Assembly (NCBI GenBank): GCA_904502185.1
Contig: CAJGDX010000029.1
Coordinates: 1-21,121 of the forward strand
Reading direction: 5' to 3'
Origin: an uncultured Bacteroidaceae bacterium
GTDB lineage: Bacteria > Bacteroidota > Bacteroidia > Bacteroidales > Bacteroidaceae
DNA: 21,121 bases
Part shown: positions 5,926 to 14,538 of the stretch, in pieces
Numbering within the stretch: the first letter of the stretch is position 1
How the letters are laid out: each line of letters begins with the position of its first letter
Made by a program: the position numbers and the translations under genes
The notes under the pieces: generated by a model
Databases searched by the model: none
Told to the model about the DNA's origin: nothing
Seen by the model: only the letters and a program-made list of their open reading frames with translations

Positions 5926-8378
5926 GACTCTTTCACTTTCTCTTTTTTACTGCGATAGATGATGAGTGCCACCATTGCCAGAATTACGATACCTACGAAA
6001 ATTGAGCCGTAGAGCGATACCTTTGCCGAGCCGGTCATTACATCGTCCACGCACAGGAACTCAATCTTGTGCTTGCCGGCAGGGATGGGAAGTCCGCGCA
6101 GTATGTAGTTTGTGCGCACGGGGGCAACCTCCTTGCCGTCGATATATGCACGCCAGGTCTTGTAGAATACCTCGGAGAATACCGCGAAGCGTGGATTCTT
6201 GCTGTTGCTCTCGTAGACGATGTTTCCGGGGTTCTTGTACTCGGTCATGCGAATATAGTCGGTGGAATCGGCATTATTTGAATATTCCTGTACCGATGGA
6301 ATCACCTTTTCCCATTCGCGGTCGACAAAAGCGACGGCTGTGGGGTCGAATTTGGCAATAGCCTTAATCTCTTCGTTGGGGTCGGCTACAAATTCAACCT
6401 TATCGACGAACCAGCAGTTGCCAAGTGCGTCGGGGTTGAGCTGTACCTGCTGTCCGCCCTTCTCGTCGGGAACGATGAAATATTTAACGTTGAGCATGTT
6501 TATGATGCCCATGTTCAGGTTGCGTGTGAAGAAGTGGTCGATTATATCCTGATAGCGACGCAGCTTCACGGGGCTGTAGCCGCCTACCGACTTGTGGAAA
6601 TATGATGTGCGCGAGTCGTTGAAGGTGCTGGTGCTGAGGTTAAGCACGCGGAAATTGGGATCTTTGTCGGCAAGTATGCGTTTGTCGGCAGCAGTGGGGA
6701 GTATCTCTGTACTCTTCTGCTTGGGCATGAAAGAGTCCCACGACAGGAATCGTTTGTCCACTGCCCACAGGTCGACAAGCAGCAACAGCGAGAGGACTGC
6801 CATCATGTGACCGGTCTTGAAGTTCTTCGCCTTAAGATATGCAAATATCAGCGCAAACGCGGCGAGTATGAAAAGCAGTGAACGCCATGCGTCGCTCTTG
6901 AGCATTGCTGCGCGGTCGGCACGCAGGGGGTCGAGCAATGCCTGGGGGAACTGTGCGTCTGTCGCACCTGCAAAATCGAACATACTTCCGCCGAAAAGGG
7001 CAAACATCAGCGATAGACCGCCGCTGATTCCCAACGACCAGCAGAGAGCCTTCACCAGTCCATTGTCGTTGCCCTCCTTGTGGCGCTTGATAAGCTCCTT
7101 CAGTGCCAAAATTCCCAATGTGACCATTGTCAGCGATGCAATGACAAGCGACATTGAGGGTGCGCGGAACTTATTGTAGAGGGGAAGATTGTAGAAAAGA
7201 AAATCGTTTACCAGGGGGAAATATTTACCCCATGCCATCACTATCGACAGGATGGTTGCTGCCAGCAGCCACCACTTTTCGCGCCCTTTGACCAGGAATA
7301 TTCCAAGTACGAAAAGGAAGCAGACGATGGCACCTACATACACAGGTCCCGATGTAAAGGGCTGGGGACCCCAGTAGGTGGGCATTCTCTTTACCAGGTT
7401 GCGTGCCTGTCCTGCGCCGTAGCTGCGTGCCACGGTCTTGTAGGTCTCCGAGTCCTCGCCCAGGTTGTAGTGCGAACTTGCACCGTAGAGGTTGGGAACG
7501 AGCAGGGTGAATGTCTCGCCTATTCCGTAGCTCCACTGGTAGGCATAGTCAATTTCAAGTCCCGAACTCTGCTTGCCCTCCTGCTTCAGAACAGCACCGC
7601 CACGCATCGACTCCTTGGCATAGTCGGCCGAGGGAACAAGCTGTCCTATGGCGGGGATTACAGCAAGTATGGCGGCAATGGCAAGCACTCCGGTTGCCTT
7701 AAGATACTTTTTAAGCTCTTTCTCTCTGATTGCATATACAAGATAGACAATTGCCAATATCAGCAACACCAGCAACAGATAGTAGCTTATCTGCTGGTGG
7801 CTCCAGTAGATGTTCAGACCCGAGAATATGAGGGTTATCAGCGCTCCCCACAGCAGTTTGCCACGGTAGCACATTATAACTCCTCCTATGATGGGTGCCA
7901 TTGTTGCCATCACCAGGCTCTTGTTCATGTGTCCTGCCTCGATGATAATGAAGTTGTACGAGCATAGGGTGTAGGCTATTGCACCTGCAAAACTGAGCCA
8001 CGAACGGCAGCCGATTGACAAAAGGAAGATGTAGAAACAGATAAAGGTGAGGAAGATTGAGCCAATGTGTCGGCGCGAAGCACCGAACATACTCAGTGTA
8101 AACACCTTCTCAAATGCCTTGAACACGTTCACCGGCTGTGGCGAGAATGTGTAGTTCGAGGGCATACCTGAGAACATTGCGTTTGACCAGTAGGCATAGT
8201 CGCCTGTCTTCTCGTGGTAGTCGCGCAGGTCCTTACCCCAACCCTGTGAGTTTATGGCATCAGCCTGCATCAGGTCCTTGCCCTGAAAGACCGGGGCAAA
8301 GTAGATGGCTGTGAGCGCGAAAAATGCAAATATGGCAGCTATGTGTGGCAGCCATTTTTTAAAATTCATCGAATTCAT
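5922..8378 (-). CDS. YfhO-family GT-C membrane protein
   Basis: Large polytopic inner-membrane protein of 818 residues, a usual length for YfhO. A first helix (about 12-30) is followed by an external loop containing the acidic/aromatic region DLMQADAINSQGWG and YWSNAMFSGMP, as expected for a GT-C active-site loop. Many helices follow up to about 560. A soluble periplasmic domain of about 200 residues then contains WRAYIDGKEV and PAGKHKIEF, and a final helix (about 785-808) and basic tail end the protein. In Gram-positives YfhO is the GT-C partner of a CsbB-type GT2 enzyme in cell-wall polymer glycosylation. Here it also overlaps a GT2 gene by 4 nt and the upstream glycosyltransferase gene by 4 nt. 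An internal ATG at codon 4 is a possible alternative start, but the ATGA overlap favours the first. Substrate unknown. Confidence 0.87.
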   Translation of the reverse strand: MNSMNFKKWLPHIAAIFAFFALTAIYFAPVFQGKDLMQADAINSQGWGKDLRDYHEKTGDYAYWSNAMFSGMPSNYTFSPQPVNVFKAFEKVFTLSMFGASRRHIGSIFLTFICFYIFLLSIGCRSWLSFAGAIAYTLCSYNFIIIEAGHMNKSLVMATMAPIIGGVIMCYRGKLLWGALITLIFSGLNIYWSHQQISYYLLLVLLILAIVYLVYAIREKELKKYLKATGVLAIAAILAVIPAIGQLVPSADYAKESMRGGAVLKQEGKQSSGLEIDYAYQWSYGIGETFTLLVPNLYGASSHYNLGEDSETYKTVARSYGAGQARNLVKRMPTYWGPQPFTSGPVYVGAIVCFLFVLGIFLVKGREKWWLLAATILSIVMAWGKYFPLVNDFLFYNLPLYNKFRAPSMSLVIASLTMVTLGILALKELIKRHKEGNDNGLVKALCWSLGISGGLSLMFALFGGSMFDFAGATDAQFPQALLDPLRADRAAMLKSDAWRSLLFILAAFALIFAYLKAKNFKTGHMMAVLSLLLLVDLWAVDKRFLSWDSFMPKQKSTEILPTAADKRILADKDPNFRVLNLSTSTFNDSRTSYFHKSVGGYSPVKLRRYQDIIDHFFTRNLNMGIINMLNVKYFIVPDEKGGQQVQLNPDALGNCWFVDKVEFVADPNEEIKAIAKFDPTAVAFVDREWEKVIPSVQEYSNNADSTDYIRMTEYKNPGNIVYESNSKNPRFAVFSEVFYKTWRAYIDGKEVAPVRTNYILRGLPIPAGKHKIEFLCVDDVMTGSAKVSLYGSIFVGIVILAMVALIIYRSKKEKVKES

Positions 8379-9592
8379 CGTCTATTATTGTTTTTCAAAA
8401 TTGTTTCAATGTGGGTGCGCAGGCGCTCTTCGTACATAGCGAGCGAGTAGTTTCGGCGCACATGGTCGTTCAGCGCAGTTGTTTTTTGCAGCAGCTCTTC
8501 GCCCGAGAGTGAGGCTGCCTCCATTATTGCCTTTTCAAAGGCTGTGTAGGTAACCTCCTCCACCTCGTGTCCGTAGTCGGCAAGCGCAAGACCTGTTTCG
8601 CGGCTGTATATGGGGTAGAGCAGTCCGTTGGCAAGCACATTAAGCACTGCCACTGCTCCGCTCTCCGAAAGTGAGGGGTTGATGAGCAGGGCGCACTCGT
8701 CGAGTATGCGTGCAAATTCGTCTGACTCTATGTCTACAAATCCATGCTGCACTATGTTTTGTGCTTTGTCGGCAAGAGGTGCATAGTGGCGCCAGAACTC
8801 CTTTTCGCCACGGCTGGCACCGCAGATGTGCAGTGTGTATTCGGGGTGGCGCAGTGCAAAGTCTATTGCTATGTCCAGCCCTTTGTGTATGAGTCCCGAA
8901 CTGCCGAACCACAGAATGTTGCGGCGGCATTTGTCGAACTCCTTTTCAGCAGACGGCTTGCGCACGTCAAAATAGAAGGCTGGCAGTGTGTAGTAGTGTT
9001 CGGGACGCGGGTCCTCGTCTATGAAGTGTTGTGTGACCGAGGCGTCGCCCAGGCATATTACCGCGTCGGACAGGTGGGCGTTGTAGTAGTTCATTCCGTT
9101 GCCGGGTACGTAGTGGCACGAGGCAAGGGCGCGACAGCCATGTTCGCGGTGGAACTGCTTGTTGCGTTCGGCTGTCACCTTGAAGTTCAGAAAGGTGTGT
9201 GCGCCCACCGAGTAGAATATGCGCAACGGCTCGCATGGTGCAGCGAAACTGCGTGCATAGGCATCGGAGGTTATTCCGTAGACTACATCGTAGGGCGAGT
9301 AGTCGATGCCGGTGTTGTTGCGCGAGGCACAGTCGACGCTGTATCCAAGGCTATCGAACACTTTTGCTGCCATGTAGCACTCGGTGAAGTTGGAGTGCGA
9401 CTTTGGCAGTGGGGCGTCGAAGGCTTCGGGCAGATAGCAGATGAGCGTACGACGCTTGTGGTCGCTGCCGAAGAGATTCCTTGACAACCGACTGGGAATG
9501 AACAGCTTTTGTACCCATCCTACAATGGCATTGCCTATGCGTCGACGGGCTATGGGCAGTATGCGTCTAAATTCCGAGCGTGTGAGTTTCAT
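8375..9592 (-). CDS. GT4-like (GT-B fold) glycosyltransferase with a degenerate EX7E motif
   Basis: Predicted cytoplasmic retaining glycosyltransferase of 405 residues. An N-terminal acceptor domain (about 45-215) is followed by a C-terminal Rossmann domain. That domain starts at NILWFGSSGLIHKGLD (225-240), which has the GT4 pattern of a short glycine-rich turn and K237. The donor-binding motif is SLSESGAVAVLNVLANG: E310 is present but the second glutamate of EX7E is N318. It starts 17 nt after the preceding GT4 gene and overlaps the YfhO gene by 4 nt. A basic, amphipathic N-terminus (about 1-40) could attach it to the membrane. Sugar specificity is unknown. The altered motif may mean a different donor or reduced activity. 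Confidence 0.8.
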   Translation of the reverse strand: MKLTRSEFRRILPIARRRIGNAIVGWVQKLFIPSRLSRNLFGSDHKRRTLICYLPEAFDAPLPKSHSNFTECYMAAKVFDSLGYSVDCASRNNTGIDYSPYDVVYGITSDAYARSFAAPCEPLRIFYSVGAHTFLNFKVTAERNKQFHREHGCRALASCHYVPGNGMNYYNAHLSDAVICLGDASVTQHFIDEDPRPEHYYTLPAFYFDVRKPSAEKEFDKCRRNILWFGSSGLIHKGLDIAIDFALRHPEYTLHICGASRGEKEFWRHYAPLADKAQNIVQHGFVDIESDEFARILDECALLINPSLSESGAVAVLNVLANGLLYPIYSRETGLALADYGHEVEEVTYTAFEKAIMEAASLSGEELLQKTTALNDHVRRNYSLAMYEERLRTHIETILKNNNRR

Positions 9593-9609
9593 CCTTTATC
9601 TGTTTGTTG

Positions 9610-10707
9610 TTATAATACACTGCGATAGACGTCGCATGTCTGTCGCACCATTTTTGTCAGTGAGAATTCCTTTATGCGTTCGTAGCCGCGGTTTTTCAGC
9701 TCCTCGCGCAGTGTGGCGTTTGTTATCACCTCGCGCAGCGTGTCGTACATCGACTGTGCATCGTGGGGTGCAAAGTAGAGCGCAGCGTCGCCGGCAACCT
9801 CGGGGAAGCAGCTTGCGTCGCTCAGGCAGACGGGGCAGCCGTTGGAGAAGGCCTCGAGAATGGGTATTCCGAATCCTTCGTACAGCGAGGGAAAGACGAA
9901 GCACAATGCGTTGCGGTAGAGCGAATTAATCTGAGCGTCGTTGGCAGCAATGTGTATAATGCTGTCGGCAACACCCCAGTTCCTGAATACCTCCTGTTCG
10001 GACGAAGTGAAACTGCTGCCTGTGCATACTATCTTCAGCGTTGGGTCGAGCACCAGCAACTGACGTATGGCCGATAGCCACGGCAGGAAGTTCTTGTATC
10101 CCTTGCGTTCGCCCACGTACAGTATGTAGCGGTCGAACAGACGGGGTGCTACGGTGCCGCCGGGCAGGAATCCATGATGAACGACACTTATCTTTGCAGG
10201 GTCGGTTCCCAGCAGCTCCACAATGTCGCGTTTGGTATTTTCGCTGACTGCTATAATGTGGTCGGCCTCCTTTATCAGCTTCTTCTTGTGAGGGATGGTG
10301 CGGTCATATATAAGCACATCCTGCGGGAAACGCTCGAAGGTCATGTCGTGTATAGTCAGCACAAATGCTCTTTTGCGTGCCTTGATGAAGGGCAGAAAAT
10401 AGGGACTGTAGTACGTCGGGTGGAATATGTCGTATCCGCCGGTGCGTAGTGCGTGAAGCGTCTTTACACGGTTGGCTATCTGATAGATGCGTCGACGTAT
10501 GCGGTAGTTCTCCGGGAAACTCAGCGTCTTGTACTCGCGTCCGTATGTGTGTGTCACATAATGGTTCTCGCAGAAGTACATCGGCAGTTCGCCTATAAAC
10601 TCGTTCGATGGCAAGTTGTATATCAGGTCGGCAAAGTAGCGTGTCACGCCGCCGAAACGCTGAAAGGTGAACATCTGATTGTCGTATAGTATCTTTTTCA
10701 TCATCAT
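9610..10707 (-). CDS. GT4 family glycosyltransferase (mannosyltransferase-like)
   Basis: Cytoplasmic GT-B fold glycosyltransferase of 365 residues. The N-terminal acceptor domain contains the glycine-rich FQRFGGVTRYFADL (15-28) and HDMTFERFP (120-128), both typical of the MtfB-type mannosyltransferase branch. The donor domain has YVGERKGYKNF (197-207), supplying basic phosphate-binding residues, and a full EX7E motif, E277 to E285, in LYEGFGIPILEAFSNG. It should add a sugar, possibly mannose, to the growing lipid-linked glycan. The exact donor is inferred only from family resemblance. Three consecutive ATG codons open the gene. The first overlaps the flippase stop in an ATGA arrangement, so I use that one. 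Confidence 0.9.
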   Translation of the reverse strand: MMMKKILYDNQMFTFQRFGGVTRYFADLIYNLPSNEFIGELPMYFCENHYVTHTYGREYKTLSFPENYRIRRRIYQIANRVKTLHALRTGGYDIFHPTYYSPYFLPFIKARKRAFVLTIHDMTFERFPQDVLIYDRTIPHKKKLIKEADHIIAVSENTKRDIVELLGTDPAKISVVHHGFLPGGTVAPRLFDRYILYVGERKGYKNFLPWLSAIRQLLVLDPTLKIVCTGSSFTSSEQEVFRNWGVADSIIHIAANDAQINSLYRNALCFVFPSLYEGFGIPILEAFSNGCPVCLSDASCFPEVAGDAALYFAPHDAQSMYDTLREVITNATLREELKNRGYERIKEFSLTKMVRQTCDVYRSVL

Positions 10708-12170
10708 TCTCCGGATTTTGTTTTACGGGAAATAAGATAGTCTGCAAGCTCGCGCAGTTCGGGCGAACGGAACAGCAGCAGGGCAAGCAGATATATTGTG
10801 GCTGCCACTGCAATGCGCAGGGGTAGCAGTATGTATATGTTGGTGACTCCGGCTGTGAGCAGCGCTGTTGCGTACATCACCGCCGCCGAAAGTACAAAAT
10901 AGGGTATAATATCGCGCAGGAACATTGGCAGTGTGAACTTTATCTCGCGGCCTACAAAGTGGTGCCATACAAAGAGCCACACAAGGTTCAGCGCTGCATA
11001 GGATATTATCATGTTTGAGATTCCATAGGGGCGCAGCACAAACAGCATCAGTGTCAGCAGCACTCCCTGTGCCATTGTGCTCCACATGTATGTGCGTGAA
11101 CGTCCGCGGCTTATCAGCAGATTGGTCATAAGCGACTGAATGGGAATGAAGGCTCCCCACAGGCAGAGTATCTGCAACATACGTGCGCTCTCGAGCCATT
11201 TGTCGGTGATGGTGACGAGTATCAGTTCGCGTGACACGAGCGACAGTCCCAACAGCATGGGAAAGGCTATGAAGGCTGTGAAACGTATCATTTTCCTGAG
11301 TACTCGTAACTGCCTTTCGTTGTCATCGGCAACACGTGCAAGCACCGGCTGTGCCACGCTGTTGACCATTCCGTTCACCGTTTCGCTGCCCATATTGTTC
11401 CATTCGTTGGCCTTGGTGTAGTTGCCCACGTCGGCACGTGTGTAGTAACCGTTGCCTCCCAGAATGAACGAGAATACGTTGCAGTTTATGCGCAGGAAAA
11501 GGTTGGTCACCAGCAGGCGGTAGCTGAATGTGAACAGGTAGCGCAGTGGGGCGAAATTGACACGCCACGTTGGTCGCCATGGCGAGAAGCACCAGTAGCA
11601 GACTGAACGTACAAGCACGTAGAGTATGCCCTGCGTGGCTATTCCCCAATAGGAGTATCCGTTCATTGCCATGATTACGCCCACGCCGCCCGACACAATT
11701 ATCGACAGCATGAGTGCAATGGATTTCTGCTTCACCTTTAGCTCGCGGAACAGGTAGGCCGATGGGGCAATGCCGAAGCCTGCCACTACAAAGCCTATGA
11801 ACGAGTAGCGCGACAGTTCCACAAGTACGGGTTCGCGGAAGTAGTCGGCAATGAGTGGTGCTGCCATGTAAAGTCCTGCGTAGAGCAGCAACGACACTAT
11901 GACATTGAACCAGAAAACTGCATTGTAGTCGTCGTGGTTCACCTCTTTGCGATTGGCGAGGGCAGCCACGAATCCGCTCTCTTGCAACGAACCGGCAATG
12001 GCAGAAAAAATGGCCAACATTCCTATGGGCCCATAGTCGTTGGGTCCAAGAATATTGGCCAGATATATTCCGAAGAATAGATTCAGCAGTTGACAAACGG
12101 CATTGCTCATTCCTCCCCAAAGGAAACCTTTGGCGGTGGCATTCTTGAGATTACCGTCCTCCTTGCGCAT
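10704..12170 (-). CDS. Wzx/WzxC-type oligosaccharide flippase
   Basis: MOP-superfamily polysaccharide exporter predicted to flip an undecaprenyl-linked oligosaccharide across the inner membrane. The 488 residues are built almost wholly of hydrophobic helices, compatible with about 14. The N-terminal signature GFLWGGMSNAVCQLLNLFFG (15-34), then LANILGPNDYGPIGM and ESGFVAALANR, is typical of WzxC-like flippases. The C-terminus is short and basic (ISRKTKSGE). It starts 21 nt after metG and overlaps the next glycosyltransferase gene by 4 nt, so it opens the glycan part of the operon. There is no Wzy polymerase or O-antigen ligase signature next to it, which suggests a short defined oligosaccharide and not a polymer. 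Confidence 0.88.
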   Translation of the reverse strand: MRKEDGNLKNATAKGFLWGGMSNAVCQLLNLFFGIYLANILGPNDYGPIGMLAIFSAIAGSLQESGFVAALANRKEVNHDDYNAVFWFNVIVSLLLYAGLYMAAPLIADYFREPVLVELSRYSFIGFVVAGFGIAPSAYLFRELKVKQKSIALMLSIIVSGGVGVIMAMNGYSYWGIATQGILYVLVRSVCYWCFSPWRPTWRVNFAPLRYLFTFSYRLLVTNLFLRINCNVFSFILGGNGYYTRADVGNYTKANEWNNMGSETVNGMVNSVAQPVLARVADDNERQLRVLRKMIRFTAFIAFPMLLGLSLVSRELILVTITDKWLESARMLQILCLWGAFIPIQSLMTNLLISRGRSRTYMWSTMAQGVLLTLMLFVLRPYGISNMIISYAALNLVWLFVWHHFVGREIKFTLPMFLRDIIPYFVLSAAVMYATALLTAGVTNIYILLPLRIAVAATIYLLALLLFRSPELRELADYLISRKTKSGE

Positions 12171-12191
12171 TTATTGTCGTTTGTGTGTCAA

Positions 12192-14249
12192 TTATTTAAC
12201 CTCGCTGCCGGGCTTTGCCTCGGGGCTTACGGTGAGCAACGACAGTTTGCCTTCGTTGTCCTCGGCGCTGAGTATCATGCCCTCGCTGGCAATGCCCTTG
12301 ATGGTGCGGGGTGCAAGGTTGGCAACGAAGCACACCTGCTTGCCTACAAGCTCTTCGGGTTTGAAGTGTGCGGCAATGCCCGATACGATGGTACGTCCTT
12401 CGAGTCCGTCGTCTATTCTGAACTGCAACAGCTTGTTGGCTTTAGGCACTTTGCAGCACTCAAGCACTGTTCCTACGCGAATGTCGAGCTTTGTAAAGTC
12501 GTCGAACTCAATGTTCTCGCGTATGGGGTTAGCCTTGTACTCGGCTGCCTTGTTGGCCTCTTTTGTTGCAAGCAGCTTGTCTATCTGTGTCTGTATTGCA
12601 TCGTCCTCAATCTTTTCGAACAACAGGCCTACCTCGCCAAGCTCGTGGTCTGTGGGCATAAGCTCCAGACTGCCAAGGCTGCTCCATTCGAATGTGTCCA
12701 TTGCCAACATTCCGCGCAGTTTCTTGCTGCTGAAGGGGAGGAAGGGTTCTAATGCTATTGCAAGGTTGGCAACCAGCTGAAGTGAAATGTTGAGGATGGT
12801 TGCAACACGTGTAAGGTCTGTCTTTGCCAGTTTCCAGGGCTCTGTCTCGGCAAGGTAACGGTTACCGATGCGAGCAAGGTTCATAGCCTCTTTCTGTGCA
12901 TCGCGGAACTTGTATTGGTCGAGCAGCTTCTCAACCTCGCCCTTAACACCTACAAACTCGTCGATAATGCCACGGTCGTAGTCGGTAAGTTCGCCGCAAG
13001 CGGGAACTTTGCCGTCGAAGTATTTCTTTGTGAGCACCAGGGCGCGGTTAACGAAGTTACCGTAAACGGCTACAAGCTCGTTGTTGTTGCGTGCCTGGAA
13101 GTCTTTCCATGTGAAGTTGTTGTCCTTTGTCTCGGGAGCATTAGCTGTCAGCACGTAACGCAATACATCCTGTTTGCCAGGGAAGTCCACGAGATATTCG
13201 TGCAACCACACAGCCCAGTTGCGTGAGGTTGATATCTTGTCGTCCTCGAGGTTGAGGAATTCGTTGCTGGGTACATTGTCGGGCATCACATATTTGCCAT
13301 GAGCCTTCATCATCACAGGGAAGATGATGCAGTGGAACACAATGTTGTCCTTTCCAATGAAGTGTACAAGGCGTGTATCCTCATTCTGCCACCACTTCTC
13401 CCATGTACCCCACTTTTCGGGTTCCTTGTCGCACAGTTCCTTGGTGTTCGATATGTAGCCGATGGGAGCATCGAACCATACGTAGAGCACCTTGCCGTCG
13501 GCACCTTCAACAGGTACGGGAATACCCCAGTCGAGGTCGCGTGTCATTGCGCGGGGCTGCAAATCCATGTCGAGCCAGCTCTTGCACTGTCCGTAAACAT
13601 TGGGACGCCACTCCTTGTGGTTTTCGAGAATCCACTCTTTGAGCCACTGCTGGTATTCGTTCAGGGGCAGGTACCAGTTCTTTGTCTCCTTGAGTACGGG
13701 TGTCTCGCCTGTCTCCTTTGAACGGGGATTGATAAGTTCGGTGGGTTCCAATGCGCGTCCGCATCCCTCCTCGCACTGGTTGCCGTAGGCCTGCTTGTGG
13801 CAGTAGGGACATTCGCCCACTACATCGCGGTCGGTAAGGAATTTTCCTGTTTTTTCGTCGAAAAACTGCTTTGTAGTCTGCTCTGTCAGCTTGCCGTCGT
13901 CATAGAGCTTGCGGAAAAATTCTGCAGCAAACTTATGATGAATATCCGATGTAGTGCGGCTGTAGATGTCAAATGAAATTCCGAATTCTTCAAAGCTCTC
14001 CTTTATGATGTTGTGATAGCGGTCAACCACATCCTGCGGTGTGATGCCCTCTTTGCGGGCACGCTGTGTAACAGGTACTCCATGCTCGTCGCTGCCGCCG
14101 ATGAAAATCACCTCCTGATTCTTCAGACGAAGATAACGGGCATATATATCTGCCGGCACATATACACCTGCCAGGTGGCCTATGTGAATACCGCCGTTGG
14201 CGTAGGGCAGTGCCGATGTTATCAATGTTCTTTTGAAATTCTGTTCCAT
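12192..14249 (-). CDS. metG: Methionyl-tRNA synthetase
   Basis: Charges tRNA-Met and tRNA-fMet in the cytosol. The 685 residues include the class I HIGH motif at 22-25 (IHIGHLAG). A zinc-finger insert around residues 145-165 has four cysteines in two CxxC/CxxxC-like pairs (CPYCHK and CEEGC). The second signature is DKISTSRN, the KMSKS counterpart in variant form. An anticodon-binding helical domain follows, with NNFTWKDFQARNNNEL and LVAVYGNFVNRAL. From about 575 a C-terminal EMAP-II/Trbp-like OB-fold (FTKLDIRVGTVLEC) supports dimerisation and tRNA binding. The length is normal for this two-domain form. It is the first gene of a transcription unit that continues into the glycan genes, with a promoter-like -7 box about 60 nt upstream. 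Confidence 0.97.
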   Translation of the reverse strand: MEQNFKRTLITSALPYANGGIHIGHLAGVYVPADIYARYLRLKNQEVIFIGGSDEHGVPVTQRARKEGITPQDVVDRYHNIIKESFEEFGISFDIYSRTTSDIHHKFAAEFFRKLYDDGKLTEQTTKQFFDEKTGKFLTDRDVVGECPYCHKQAYGNQCEEGCGRALEPTELINPRSKETGETPVLKETKNWYLPLNEYQQWLKEWILENHKEWRPNVYGQCKSWLDMDLQPRAMTRDLDWGIPVPVEGADGKVLYVWFDAPIGYISNTKELCDKEPEKWGTWEKWWQNEDTRLVHFIGKDNIVFHCIIFPVMMKAHGKYVMPDNVPSNEFLNLEDDKISTSRNWAVWLHEYLVDFPGKQDVLRYVLTANAPETKDNNFTWKDFQARNNNELVAVYGNFVNRALVLTKKYFDGKVPACGELTDYDRGIIDEFVGVKGEVEKLLDQYKFRDAQKEAMNLARIGNRYLAETEPWKLAKTDLTRVATILNISLQLVANLAIALEPFLPFSSKKLRGMLAMDTFEWSSLGSLELMPTDHELGEVGLLFEKIEDDAIQTQIDKLLATKEANKAAEYKANPIRENIEFDDFTKLDIRVGTVLECCKVPKANKLLQFRIDDGLEGRTIVSGIAAHFKPEELVGKQVCFVANLAPRTIKGIASEGMILSAEDNEGKLSLLTVSPEAKPGSEVK

Positions 14250-14310
14250 GATGGTTATATGTTTGTCTGTTTGTTTTTTGCGCTTTTAGTGCATTATAAC
14301 TGCTAATTTG

Positions 14311-14318
14311 CAAAGTTA
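14311..14318 (-). promoter_or_regulatory. Probable -7 box upstream of metG and the glycan operon
   Basis: On the minus strand TAACTTTG (complement of 14311-14318) is a perfect TAnnTTTG -7 element. Transcription would begin near 14304, giving a leader of about 55 nt before the metG ATG. No clear TTG is found 18-24 nt upstream, so the -33 half is weak. The rest of the gap 14319-14441 shows nothing else I can name. Confidence 0.5.
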
Positions 14319-14435
14319 AGATTTATATGCCGAAAAATCTAACGAATAAGGAAAATAATGAGAGCAATACTGATTTTCTAAATCATACGACTTTGGCACT
14401 GGCAATTTCTTGAATTATTTCCTCTGAAAACATGA

Positions 14436-14478
14436 TAATAAAAGAGAACTACCCAAAAGTGTGAAGGGTAGCTCTCTT
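14436..14478 (-). terminator. Terminator after the S41 protease gene
   Basis: Inverted repeat with arms 14442-14454 and 14466-14478. In minus-strand RNA it forms a 13-bp stem with one G-U pair (AAGAGAGCUACCC/GGGUAGUUCUCUU) and an 11-nt loop, followed by UUUAUUAU. It lies about 60 nt after the protease stop and separates that unit from the metG unit. Confidence 0.8.
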
Positions 14479-14538
14479 GAAATAGTATATTGCTTACTCG
14501 CAATCTTCAGTTTAGCAGTGAGTGTTTATACTGCCGTG

